NCBI GenBank assembly: GCA_030704615.1
Contig: CM060734.1
Span: 24,988,001 to 25,052,000, forward strand
DNA from: Takakia lepidozioides
Lineage: Eukaryota; Streptophyta; Takakiopsida; Takakiales; Takakiaceae
DNA: 64,000 nt
Direction: 5' to 3'
Positions 35,037-46,039 of this stretch are shown in pieces. How positions within the stretch are numbered: the stretch's first letter is position 1; each line of letters starts with the position of its first letter. The notes below the pieces were generated by a model, which had not been told where the DNA came from, ran no database searches, and saw only the letters and a program-made list of their open reading frames with translations. The translations under genes and the position numbers were made by a program.

Positions 35037-36880
35037 GACGTAACGTTGATAACCGGGGCCACCAGGTTCCGCCCACTTATTGTTGCCGCAAGCATGGAGT
35101 TCCCTGTCCCTGCTGTTAAATCTACCACTCTCCCATTCTCTGAACTGCACGCAAGTAGGATAGTCTGGTAGAATGCAGGTGACTTCTCCAGCGAACCTCA
35201 ATATGATATGTCACCATTTCTCGTCAAATGCTTCGACTCTGTATTGTTGAATAGCAGATCATGATGCACGGGATCCACATCCATGTCTACTTCCATCGAT
35301 TCGCTGCGTAGACTAAATTCTGCTTTCTCCTTCTCCAGGCAAAATGCAAAGAAAACTCTCGTCTGTGAACGGAACTGAATGTCAGTGAGGTGAAACAAAC
35401 ATCCCTTTGTTGTCCTGCAAAAAAGCACATGGAACACGAGCCTGGTGGCACATATCTTACATGTTCTGTTGCATTGGCCATGAGGGGGAGGTGGTTTACG
35501 CACGTCCACTTCGTCTTCAGGACTTTGAATGGTGTCTTCATCATGGCTGTCCGAACTTCCTGCTCGGTTCTGTTGTCGCCCTTTGTGAACAACACAACAC
35601 ATCCATTGTTGTGTACGAGCTTCCCAGCCAGAGACAGAGCATACAAGATGTCATTCGTAGACTTCTCGTTCCATTTCGGGATGCCAACGCATCCTATTTC
35701 ATGCACTGGGGTGCCGTGAGGGATATCAGCCATGAGGAGGTCCACTGCACCCATTTCTGCTTCTTGTCCATTGATTTCCGCGAAATCTCCCTGCGATACA
35801 GATTTTATCTACTTGTCGAGTTGATTCTTCTCCGGGGGCCACGGACCAGTCGCCTTCGCATCGACCATTCTAACGTAATCTGCATGGATGCAGGTCACGA
35901 CAGTGGAGTACGGGATATTCTTTCCAATCTTCCTGGCCGCGAAGGGTTTTTTTTTTGCCAGGAAGAGATCTTTCTTGTTCGCAGACTGGAGCAGGAGCCG
36001 GCTGAACTGCTCCTCGGCTCCGGGGCCCCCAAGAATCCCCATTGAACTTGCATCCCCCATGGAGGCATCTGCGGTTGGCGTCGTGCTCCCTCGACTGCCT
36101 CCAACAGACGTCTTCAGGAGCCTTGCTGGCCTTGTCCTTTTTCTTTGCCCTTGCCCGACGAGCTTTGGCCTTTGCTTCCTTCTGAATCACTTGCTACTCA
36201 TCATTTTGACGTAGGCGCTCTGCCTCAGCTGCATTTGCCAGGACTGTTGACTGCCGAGCTGCCTCCTCGGCCATTGTCTGCTCATCCAACTCAACTGATC
36301 TAGTTATCAGAGCCTGGGCGTCTTCATACTCCTTCTTCTCTTCAGCATGAAAATACCCTTCCTCCATGTCCAACCACAGGGACAATTTGCATAAACGTGG
36401 CCCTTATACATACTCAGTTGCTCATCGTTGTAAATAGTTGTCCCCAGCAAATCGCTTACCCAAGATAGCATAATAGCAGGAGTTGACAGCATCAACTTCT
36501 TCTCTCCATGGAGGTACCTGTGGATGTACCTGTTCGGTAGAAGGATGTGGGATTAGTTAGAGAAACATGTCTCGAATCAACGTTATTTCACTGAATGATT
36601 GGGCATTCCAAATAAATTACATAAAACACATTCGTTTTGAAGGCCGAAGACCTCCTGGTTGGTTTGTCAGTTGCACACTCCGGCGCATGCCGTCCTGGTA
36701 TTCCACGTCGAACAAGCGATTCCAGTAATTCAATTTCTAGACGTTTAAGTACGATGGGAGGTCTTACGCCTTCCCTGCAATGTCAGGGAGGTTTATGCTC
36801 CCATTATCCTGCAACTGTTCTAGCTGCCTCTGCGCCTCCTCGATATTCTGCACACACGCAGGCAACTTCTGAGGATTGTT

Positions 36881-37011
36881 GTTCGGAGCCGAACCTTAAT
36901 CCGCAGAGCAAATTTAGGTTCAAAGGAAACAAAGCAAGCATATGAATTCGACTTCCACAATATTCTGTAAGGAGACTAGCTGGCGTTCAGGCTGGCTGTT
37001 CGTTGCCGAAC
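36881..37011. repeat. Two GTTCGG palindromes in an intron of gene B
   Basis: GTTCGGAGCCGAAC (36881) and GTTCGTTGCCGAAC (36998) lie in the 219-bp intron 36848-37066. The homologous intron of gene A (12696-12776) is 81 bp and has none. Confidence 0.85.
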
Positions 37012-38424
37012 CTTCAACGCAAATCTAGAAAGTAAAATTGAATACAAGCATGAGGATGAATATCACCTGATACCACCATGTAGCCTTGTCACAGAATGTT
37101 GCAATGGCCTTGTCTGTTGGAGCGAGTGGAAAATGGTTTGACTTTCGGGAATTGCTATCCGAATTCCAAATCCTCAACCACCTGCATTTCTACGGGCCTG
37201 GAACCGCACTTGATGCAACCTGCTGCAGATTCTCGAGCTGCATCACCGTCTCTCTTGGCCTTGCATTTCTCATAGACAAGCAGGACTCAAGGGGTGTCTA
37301 TGCAGTCTTTCTGAAGAAATACAGATGCTGATTCAGATTGTTGTGCACCCGTGCTTTCTGAGTTACCCTGCACACCCATGGAGTTGGCAGTTTAGGGTTA
37401 CCCTATTTCGAATGCAATGCTACTCTGAGAATCTGAAAACAGTGTTCGTTGCAAAATAGCGGAGTGGGTAAGCAGGTTCAGAGTGTGAAACACACATTCA
37501 TTCGCCTCATGGCCCAGAAAACCAACCCCATGTCCTTCTTCTTTATATCAAGCACGTAAGCCTTCACTCGGATGTGCCAATCCGCACCATTTTTGCGCTT
37601 CTTGCTGATAACATCCGTCCAGGCATACCATCTGTGGTTGCCATCATAGATGAACAAGTATTTTCCCTTGAGCCAATGCCAATCTGGCCTCGTATCAAGC
37701 TCTTGCTCAAATTGGGCATTGACGATCTTCCAATGCGAGTCCCACGCTGATCTATCACTGTCTGTAACAAGACTCTCCTCACCGTTGTCGTTAACAGGTG
37801 CCAAAAGGAAGCCTGCCAAATAATCACTGCACCCATCCTGTTCGAAGTATCCTTTGAGCATGGCCACACCATTCTTATCCGGAAGCCTGATTGCTGGCAG
37901 GGGTTTCATGCGGCAAAGAGGAACATAAGGAGGAAGAGACAGATACATCAAGTGACGAATGGAAGTGAATGTGTGCTTCTGGGCCCCGGCCTCTAGAGCT
38001 CTCTCCACTTGAGCCTGCATCGACTCTGAAAAAGACATGTCGCCCACATTTGCCACCACATCTTCTCTTCGTTTCGTCCTGAGTTCTAACATGTTGAGGG
38101 GGGGGATCCTATCGGACACCCATTTCTTCCCGATCTCAGTCAAGTGCAAGGGGTCCCCGATCTCTGGAATAAACAGAGGGTTCTTTGAGCAGATTGAGCC
38201 TCTCCAAACGACGTGCTTAGTTTCAGTAACTTTTTGGGAGTGACCGGCGAGGTCATCTGCATCTCCTCTTCCTCTTCGTCTTCATCAATGGGGTCATCTC
38301 GGATTCCCTTCCCAGTCTCAACCTCCGGCAACCTTGTCGGGGTTGCATCGCCATCGTTTCCCACTGACCCGCTACGGCCTTGCGTACTTGCGGCGCTCTT
38401 CTGCGCTCTCGTTTTTGTAGTCAT

Positions 38425-38770
38425 ACGTCAGAATGAAACGACAATCACAGTAGTGGAGCCTAAGATCTAGAGAGGGAGAAAGAGAGAAAACCTCGAGGAA
38501 AAGAACTGGTGGGGGGAAAGACTCATTCAGCCTTATGGGTTTCAAATAGATGAAAACGTGTGAACCTTGTACGTTCATCGAGAAAAGAAGGTCTGGCGCT
38601 GGCCAACATCCCTCCCCAAAATGACATCTCGCACGTGCCTAAGAGTTTACCAACGTTAAAAAAATGACGAATGTAGACGGATGAAGGCGATATTCATCCG
38701 TAGGCCCGTCACGGTTTTCATCCACAGTGAAAACTCAGGCACATCCACAGTGCCTTACAATTGTCATCCA
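38425..38770. other. 5' region of gene B
   Basis: On the minus strand a pyrimidine run ending TCTCTAG (about 38470) looks like a splice acceptor just before the ATG, suggesting a 5'-UTR intron. Several TTCATCCAC-type repeats occur at 38690-38800. No clear TATA box is seen. Confidence 0.35.
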
Positions 38771-38778
38771 CAGTCACG

Positions 38779-39845
38779 GTTCGTTGCCGAACATTCATCC
38801 ATCACCCGCAAGTGCGGGATGTAAACGAAATTCGGCGTGTTTCTTCCTTTATCATCCGTCGACAAAATACAAAGCCAAACATCCATCAATGTGCACTATT
38901 GTGTTTCCCAGAGTAGAAATTGCACCCAAAGATTTGGAAGTATCTTATAAACCCATATGTTGAAAAAAAACCACGTAACAATTTTTTGTATGTATTCAGC
39001 ATGTGTAGAGGCAATGCAACTGACGTTCGGTGCCGAACAAACACAGAGGACAAAGAATTTTTTTACGTTGGGACTATATCAGCCGTGAAATAATGTATCT
39101 TTTCGTTTGAGTGACCGAAACCCAATTAGTGTTCGGCAACGAACACCCAGTTGGCTAAAACAAACAATGTAATTTCGTTTCAACTTTTCAAAACTTTGGC
39201 TACATCAGGAGGCAGCAGGGGTATAGCGCAGTCTGAGAATGGGATCTATCTTAACTTGCATCAGAGAATAACAACGAAACCGTTCTGCAAATATGACAAA
39301 CAAATTACATGAATGCTTGAAATATTAGGTATCATTTCGTTTGAGGCGCTGGAAACCAATGAGTGTTCAGCAACGAACACCCAGAAGGATAGATCAATCC
39401 ATCTAATTTTTTTTCACCATTTATATACTTTGGCTACATCACGAGGCAGATAGAACCCATTCTGTCAAAAACGTTCTGCAAACATGACAAAGAAATTACA
39501 TGCAGGGTTAAAAACATAAATTCGAAACTGCAAATGTTTGTAATAATTATAATCCTGAAACGTTGTTCGGTGCCGAATAGAACACCTCATGCACGAAGGG
39601 AACCTCAAAAGTCAAGTGCTGACAGCAGATTGGGCCAAATATATTCAGGATATCGAAACACATATAGGATATTTCAGTCAAAATTTTGTAAGATTCATAA
39701 AATTCGTCTACGCCGTCCGTTGCCGAACAGAAAACAACATTCAACAAGTGAAAAAGAAAATCCAATCTAGATTTAACTTCGGTTCTGAGGTGACAATATA
39801 TTGGTCCAAACTTCTAAGGAATACCCTGGCTATTCGGTGTCGAAC
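38779..39845. repeat. Seven GTTCGG palindromes between gene B and gene X
   Basis: Palindromes of the form GTTCGNNNNCGAAC lie at 38779, 39025, 39131, 39365, 39565, 39715 and 39832, spaced 106-246 bp. Flanks of 39131 and 39365 are alike (GAACACCCAG after each, and ATTTCGTTTGAG before both), so units of about 234 bp have been duplicated. No coding signal lies between them. Confidence 0.85.
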
Positions 39846-39904
39846 AATAACAGAGGTATGTAGATTGCACAACACAAAGAGGTCTTATCCTTCCTAAATT
39901 TGCG

Positions 39905-40650
39905 TGATAATCAATCAGAGTATGTAGGCTCGACGACAGTGGCTCCCTCTTCTCCAGTAATATTGATGATTTGCAGTGGTTGCCATCTCCAGCGTGGAAC
40001 ATTGCTGGATGTCCTCTTCTGAATGTTCAATGTGCGGACATCTTCGCTCATATGCGTGAAAAGATACAGATATTCAAGCAGGCCACATGATAGTGATTCC
40101 ATCGTTCTGTCAAACTCCCGCACTTCAATGTCGTATCCATTTTCGAGGTTCAGCAAGGTGACAAGAATATTCCCGGGACCAAATGCCGGTAGCTGGAGCC
40201 CCTCCCCAGCCCTTGGAAGACAACGTACAGGGCAAAATGCGTGGGAGTACTCGTGCACCATCTCGCCGACACAGCAAATCATTCTGAAAACTTTGACATA
40301 CCGGATGGTTGTGCTGTCATTAACAACAATGACCCACTACTGACCCCGAGTTGGCATGTCCCAGTAAAGGTCCCAGAGCAAGACCCGAAAATTGAAATAG
40401 TATCTTGTGCGCTCATCGCAGTAGTCATTGAGCTCAACAACGATGTCTCCAGCTACTGGACTGTGGAGAACTTTGTCTTGCCCTTGGACTCAAAGAGGGC
40501 AATCGACATGATTACAAGCCATCTCAAGCGACTGTATGGATTCTTTACTCGGACAAAGTGCATAGATACTCATCCAGAATCCCTCTATATATGGGTTGTT
40601 CTGCTCAGAGCAGGACTCCGGATCTGCAGCGTCGCTGGATTCGCATAAAA
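39905..40650 (-). CDS. Gene X: unknown ORF, partly interrupted
   Basis: Minus-strand reading is nearly continuous for about 245 codons and looks coding: DIVVELNDYCDERTRYYFNF, LLWDLYWDMPTRG, then from an ATG at 40282 MICCVGEMVHEYSH, FGPGNILVTLLNLENGYDIE, and an end at EPTYSD. Two in-frame stops (before VQGQDK and before WVIVV) could be introns, errors or decay. I recognise no family. It lies upstream of gene B on the same strand, separated by the palindrome stretch. A 13-bp tandem duplication (TTCAACGTCTACC) at 40658-40683 lies at its 5' side. Confidence 0.4.
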
Positions 40651-40814
40651 AAATTCAACGTCTACCTTCAACGTCTACCTTGAGAATCTTCTTCTTCATG
40701 AAATCCTCATTCCAAGTCAAAGTCTGACATTGTCATGTTCTCTTCTCTACTGACATGATCTCCACTATTTCAGACTTAATGGCATTCTTTAGAGGAATAT
40801 TTGCAGTCATTACG

Positions 40815-41005
40815 CTTAACGGTAATTTTGATATCTGGCGAATAACGGTAATGATGTTTAACGGTATTATGCCGAATCTTTTTTTTCCATCCAGTCCGAA
40901 TAACGGTATTTTTATTCTCAGACCGGATCTCGACCGTTCGATGTTAACAGTATTGTTCCGATATTATCATCATGAACGGTACTGTGGAGATAATGATTTT
41001 AACGG
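40815..41005 (+). repeat. Cluster of TAACGGTA motifs before MULE copy 3
   Basis: Seven near-copies of TTAACGGTAnT occur at about 40816, 40843, 40858, 40908, 40945, 40974 and 40997, spaced 15-50 bp, in an AT-rich stretch directly upstream of the MULE copy 3 coding start. The density is far above background. Subterminal transposase-binding sites or promoter elements would look like this. Confidence 0.6.
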
Positions 41006-41089
41006 TTTTGTTATCCTAGATTCTCCCCCACAAATCACTCTAGATTGTGGTAGTCAGGACACACTGACATGAGCAGGTGACATTCTCCA

Positions 41090-44000
41090 TTGCAGTTTGA
41101 AAGCAGGACAGTCAATATACACGCACATTTGGTTCGTTCAGTGCTCCCTCGTGTCTCGGCCCAAATCCTTTCAACTATGGCTGTGGTGAGAATGGTCTAC
41201 CCTCCAAATCGTTTGGTTGCGGAAGTCGAGGCAATCCAGGGACTAGCCACTATTGACGACGAGTATTTGACAATTAGATTTAATGCTCTCCCGGGCACAG
41301 GTATTGTGGAAGAGGAAGTTCGAGACGAGTAGGAAACCGTTGTTGCCACTCGTAGGATAACAAAATCGAGCAACAACTCTTGGTGTTTGAAATGTGGGAG
41401 AGGGACTTACATTGTCAGAGGGCTTCCAAACAGAGACTCAGGAACAAACGAGTCCATTAACCCCCCGCTTGATGAACGGAAAGAGCGTATCACCTTGTCA
41501 GATAGCTTTGAGGAAGATTGCAGATTTTTGGGATCAACGTCGGCAGGTGCAACTGAACCACCTGCTCCCTTGGACTCTCTCAGCTCTATTGTTCACGTTC
41601 TGAAGAAGTTCCAGAATTTGCATTCCCGTGTAGACAAAGTGTTTCTCAAGCCATTTGAGAAATCTTCCTCTCGTGAAGACATTCAAAAATCCGACCTCTC
41701 GAAGATTGATTACAGCAAAATGGAATGCCAGAAAGTCTGCTTTCTTCCAGAGAAGGTGAATGGTGACGTTATGTTTGAGTTCCCACCTGTTCCATCAGGA
41801 AAGCTTGGTGCCGCTAGTCGCATGGAAGGTATGGACAGAAAGTATGATGGGCACCCTTGGTGCAAAACGAGAACAACTAACACCAAGCTATCAGGCCTCA
41901 CTCGAGGAGAATCGGTTGTGAGGTAAGTTGCAAGGATCTCCTTTTCTCCATCACTGTCTGTAGATTCCCATTCATCCTCCAAAATGTAACATATGTGTTC
42001 TTCGTTGCTTGTCTGTTGTTCAGGTATGTTCTATGCCTTGGTGCAATGGAATGTCTCTCTGGCTCGTGCCCTTACCGCAGAAGATTTCATGCTCCTAACA
42101 AGACTCTATGGACTGGAACAAGCAGCAAGCCATTCTCTGTTCAAGTGCATGTACCTAACTCAACAGTTGTGTGTGCCGTTTGCGGGATTCCACCAATGTG
42201 CACGCAAGAGTGTCCATCCAAAATGTTCTATGTTTTTGGACCAGATCATATGACAAGAGCAACTGTCCACCTTGGAAAGCACGTACACCCTTCAGCAACA
42301 TGCTTGTCAAGGGAGTCTCTCTCAAAAGTGATATCAATTATTAAGGAGGAGGTATCTCGTTCGCCGGGAGATTCACCAAATCTTATACAAATGAGAACGG
42401 CAAGGAAGATCATTGAGGATCATGTTCTATCCAAGGACGGCAAGGCACGCTGCAAGCTAGAAGATTCGGAAATGTCCCGTCTGCTTGAGGCAGTATCGCA
42501 CTTGTCGAAACCCAGTTTTAGGTACGCTGTGAGGCAGCAGAGGGAGGAGGGTGGCCACGGAGGGGATCCCTTGACCAACATTCTCAAATACAAAGAGAAG
42601 TGTGGCTATGATTACATCCATGGCAGCCGTTTCCCTGGCCAAGGAAATGAGGATGACAGGTGTTTTATGTTTAAAATGTCGACAGATTGTCCTGGCAATG
42701 GGGGTCAATCTTGTGGATCAGATGAAGATTGGAGGCGATCTGGAGAATAGCTGGATCATGTTTGACCATGTAAAACCGTGTTCCAGGATGGACGAGTCTT
42801 ACGTGCCATGTATACGAGCCTAATTGTCAGAAGTTGATGACAATTGCAATCTACGAGATAAAAGTGCAAGACACCGCTGCACAATGCTCTTCTGGGAATG
42901 CATAAACGAGCAAATGGCTCGAGCTGGCAAACGTCGACCTCATTTTCGAGGGTTTATGGCTGATGGAGTCAGAGCAAACTGGGCAGCTGTTCGCATTGTG
43001 TATGGAACAGAGGGAAATGATGTGTCACTCGTCGACAGAGAGAGAACCTATGGCTTTCACTGGGCTCAAAGTCTTCGAACAAGTACATCAAGGATAGCAT
43101 GAGGGATCAACACAAACAGCTCTGTTAGGCATGGCGCGATGCAGCAGATCTTGAAACTGGGGAAACCAACTATGCTATCTTACGAGCTTGGTGGTCCAGT
43201 TCTGGAGCCAGCCACAACGATGATTTACCTGCCTTGGAGAGCTGGTTTGCATGGTGGCGTCACTGCTACCCCCAGCTCGGGAACTACATCCGTGCGGTAA
43301 TCAAGTCATTTATTCTTTGTATGAAAGCAATAGTGTCATGTCTTTTTTCTTGCTGTTCGGCGCCGAACATCTGAATTTCCAACAAATTGTCCAGAGTGAT
43401 TCTGGAGAAGCTATAGTATCTGTTATCAGGTCTTCTCCGTCCAATTTTGGACATACATTTTCAGATTACATATATTCCAAAAATTGACTATTCGGCACCG
43501 AACATGCTTCTTTAAGTGGATGTTTAGATGCCATCTACATCCCCAATTGGGTGTTCGACGCCAAACTGCTCGCGATTGATAGGAACTCCAAATCTGAGAC
43601 TGTTCTCTGATACCATTTTGCAAATCGTCCTTAAATCGTTGTCCTCCAATGTTCGGTGCCAAACCATGAGTCAGTATTGCCAATGTGTGAACTAACGTTT
43701 TTGTATTTCGTGCAGAAAATGTCGTTGGATGACGATGCATACATGCCAACGACGAACATGTCCGAGGCTGCTCACTCCAGTTGGAAAGTTTCGTCCGGCA
43801 ATGGCCCAGGGAATGTTTACGATGCAACAGTGGACGACCTGACAAGAGTTGTTGTTCAGAATGCGTACTACTATGAGTTCATCAATGGAAGATTTCGTGG
43901 TGGTGGTCCAGAGAAAATAGAGAAGTTGGTGCGTGCTGCATCACGATCAAAAGATCCTGCAAAGCTTGCGGAGGCATCCAGAATATTTGTTCACGGAACA

Positions 44001-45079
44001 CTGCTCCACAACAGACCCGATGGCTTGGAAGGCGACAAACGCACCTCAAAAGTGAAGAGGAACCTAAGTGGGAATGAGGGACAGATTGCGGCCGAGGCAG
44101 AGAACTTGTCATGGAGATCTAATTTTAATCTTCGAACCACAGAGCGGAGACGGTCTGTCCCAATTCCCTCAGAGATCCTTATGGACGTGGATAATGACGG
44201 AGATCATCCCTTGCAGTACGGCAAGCCAGTTGTTGAGTCGAACCTCCAGTCCCTCGGTGTGTTCCGCACTACTCGTACCACTCGCACTTGCAAATCTGTT
44301 TGCCACGCAATCCACAGGAGCACGATGCAGCCTTGCAAAACAATGGTTCGAAAGACTGCTAGGAAGGAGGGGACACCCGCGCCATGCTATTTGGGAAGGT
44401 ACCATCCTCGGGCTTTTGTGAACCCAAAGGTACAGATGATGTGGTTTTGTCCCGACGACATCTTTGAGTGTGTCCACGGTGGTGTGGTTGAGAATGTGAA
44501 AGATAAACCTGGACCACCTTCAGTTTGGCCAGTGGCGGAAGGTTGTAACCTAGACCAGGATGAAGTGGATGCCTTGACTCGGGCTGGTTTTAGGCTTGTG
44601 CCCAGGGATGTTGAGCTTCATGTCCCCAGTCAGTCTCAGTCCCGAACTAGCCATGACAGCTTGGAGAACAGAGATGTTTATCCAACGAGACGTTGGGACC
44701 GGAGTTTCAAAAGGAAACGTGCAAGCAAACTTAATTTCACCAGAATGCGGAGCGCAGATATGCTTCATGCACAAGTCACGGGCTTTACAGATGTTCCTGC
44801 ACCAGGGTTTGGGAGGGTCTACACCTTGAGGACTCCCGGATCTTCTGAGAATAACATTGCGTACAATGTTACATTTGGCAAATTCCCTGAGTGCACTTGT
44901 GCGGACTTCGATTCCATGAAGAAAGCTCGAGGATCCTATACTCTCATGCAAGCATCTTTATTTCATTTTCCTTAACAGGCTTGACTGTCGTGGGGACTGG
45001 GACATGATACACCAGCCTTGTCTGACAATGAACGAGGTTTCCAAGTTGCTAATCAGGGACCCAACTCCATTGTATCTGT
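41090..45079 (+). pseudogene. MULE-like transposase copy 3, two introns
   Basis: Translation follows copy 2 from FMADGVRANWAAVR back to an N-terminal frame at 41090. Intron 1 (41923-42023, GTAAGT…CAG) joins VVR to YVLCLGAMEC in phase. Intron 2 (43297-43715) joins NYIRA to KMSLDD. The zinc-finger-like block (CAVCGIPPMC … HLGKHVHP), catalytic-looking block and SWIM finger (ECTCADF … CKHLYFIFL) are all present. Frame changes occur at about 41340, 42690, 42830, 42880, 43100 and 44925, the last just before the SWIM CKH. The end IHQPCLTMNEVSKLL matches copies 1 and 2. Intact splice sites but broken frames mean a decayed gene that was once spliced. Confidence 0.8.
43355..43664. repeat. Four GTTCGG palindromes in intron 2 of MULE copy 3
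   Basis: GTTCGGCGCCGAAC (43355), ATTCGGCACCGAAC (43490), GTTCGACGCCAAAC (43553) and GTTCGGTGCCAAAC (43651) lie in the 419-bp intron. The homologous intron of copy 2 (18012-18120) is 109 bp and has none. Confidence 0.9.
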
Positions 45080-45289
45080 GATTATAGTTGTGTGTTGAAG
45101 TACTGTGCTTCATTTTTTATCCACAGTGTCTCATCAAATGCCTGACTATGCTTTTACATATTTCGGCATTTTCAATATTTTGGATGTGGGGATCATGCAG
45201 TAGTTTGCCCCTCACAGGACATTATTGATCTCTGTTTTTTCAGTCGAGTGCCAGTTTAGGGTGGTGGTGTGGTGTGTTGCATTGCAGGA

Positions 45290-45412
45290 AGTATGGTGCT
45301 GAAATGGCTCACAATGTGTCGACACTGAAGAGGAAAACGAAAGTGGAGCGTGTTGCACAGTGGAATGTTGCAGTAACCAGTGGGAGAAAATCAAAGATCT
45401 GTCTCATATCTG
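45290..45412 (+). pseudogene. RPL32: Ribosomal protein L32 (eL32) C-terminal exon fragment
   Basis: After a good acceptor (GTTGCATTGCAG) the frame reads KYGAEMAHNVSTLKRKTKVE, then RVAQWNVAVTSGR. Eukaryotic L32 has KYxAEIAHNVSxKKRKxIVERAAQLxVxVTN at this place. The expected ending (ARLRSQE type) is replaced by unrelated residues that run on to 45561. It lies 210 bp after the stop of MULE copy 3, on the same strand. The fragment at 21636-21757 is a different, non-overlapping L32 segment. Confidence 0.8.
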
Positions 45413-45569
45413 CTGTGTTGTCTTTCTACGTTGCTTTTATCAGTCTACCTTTCCCCAAATGGCAGACATTGATTAAATCTTATCATGTGCTTTATGAGGG
45501 ATTTTCTCCAATTTGTGATGTTTGTGCAAACGACATTGATCGTTGTGCTTGGTTCAGATAAATGTTATA

Positions 45570-45740
45570 ATGACATCCTCGTTCAACATTCATCCACTCT
45601 CATTCATGCATGATATTTCATCCACATTCATCCACAACTTTTCATCCATATTCATCCATATTCGGAGCGTGCCATCCACATTGACTCTCCTTCATCCTCA
45701 TTAATTCATCCACAACCATTTTTCTATATTCGGTCTCTGC
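45570..45740. repeat. TTCATCCACA short-repeat cluster
   Basis: TTCATCCA-type words recur about ten times at short spacing. The same words cluster at 38690-38890 beside gene B. Confidence 0.6.
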
Positions 45741-45884
45741 AAACACAATCATTCAGTATAAGCTCTCTTCTGCACTTCGCCTCGTCGCCCACATATGGTT
45801 CCCCATGTGCCGAATGCGCAAGTCCGCGGCTATAGGCCCTCTTTTGCCTGTTCGGTCCGCGGTTATAGGTCCGTGCCTATGGAA

Positions 45885-45990
45885 ATGACGTGGCTTGACG
45901 TGACGTGGCGTCAACCACGCTGGTGAGGTCTGTTGACGTGGCGTCAGACCCGTGAGCCAACGTGGCAAGAACTGCTGACGTGGTGAGTCT
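45885..45990 (+). promoter_or_regulatory. TGACGTGGC/GCGTCA cluster, putative bZIP sites
   Basis: TGACGTGGC occurs repeatedly (about 45888, 45903, 45934, 45975 in variants), including the palindrome TGACGTGGCGTCA. ACGT-core TGACG words are classical plant bZIP (TGA/as-1) binding sites. The LINE fragment follows at 46040, so this could be a LINE or lost gene promoter. Related words occur at 34998-35040. Confidence 0.4.
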
Positions 45991-46039
45991 GGTTGCGCTC
46001 ACACGCTCACGCTCACATGCTCACGCGGAAGCATCCCCC

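Larger units (their letters stand above)
34960..38424 (-). pseudogene. Gene B: ParB-like domain fused to N4/N6 DNA methyltransferase
   Basis: An ATG at 38424 (MTTKTRAQK) starts an acidic N-terminus (DEDEEEEE). The ParB/Srx-like domain follows: VPLCRMKPLPAIR, then YLFIYDGNHRWYAW (about 37630-37660) and DWHIRVKAYVLD. Smaller exons with gene A's borders follow (acceptor at about 37361; donor 37066; exon 36847-36768), then a lysine-rich linker. The end is a beta-class DNA methyltransferase: SVSQGDFAEINGQ, the motif-IV variant VDLLMADIPHGTP (normally DPPY, about 35705-35735), GCVVLFTKG, and finally EKSPAFYQTILLAC with motif I VVDLTAGTGNSMLAA (about 35095-35150). Such enzymes methylate the amino group of adenine or cytosine. 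A frameshift near 38200, an in-frame TAG before IKSVSQ, a shift near 35400 and a TGA before GSLEKSP suggest a pseudogene. The motif-IV change (P to I, Y to H) may abolish activity. Confidence 0.7.

Noticed and set aside
35407-36045. Plus-strand 212-codon frame
   Set aside because: It lies antisense to the linker and methyltransferase of gene B; motif evidence is on the minus strand only.
43841-44112. Minus-strand frame overlapping MULE copy 3
   Set aside because: It is antisense to a long plus-strand frame with homology to two other MULE copies.
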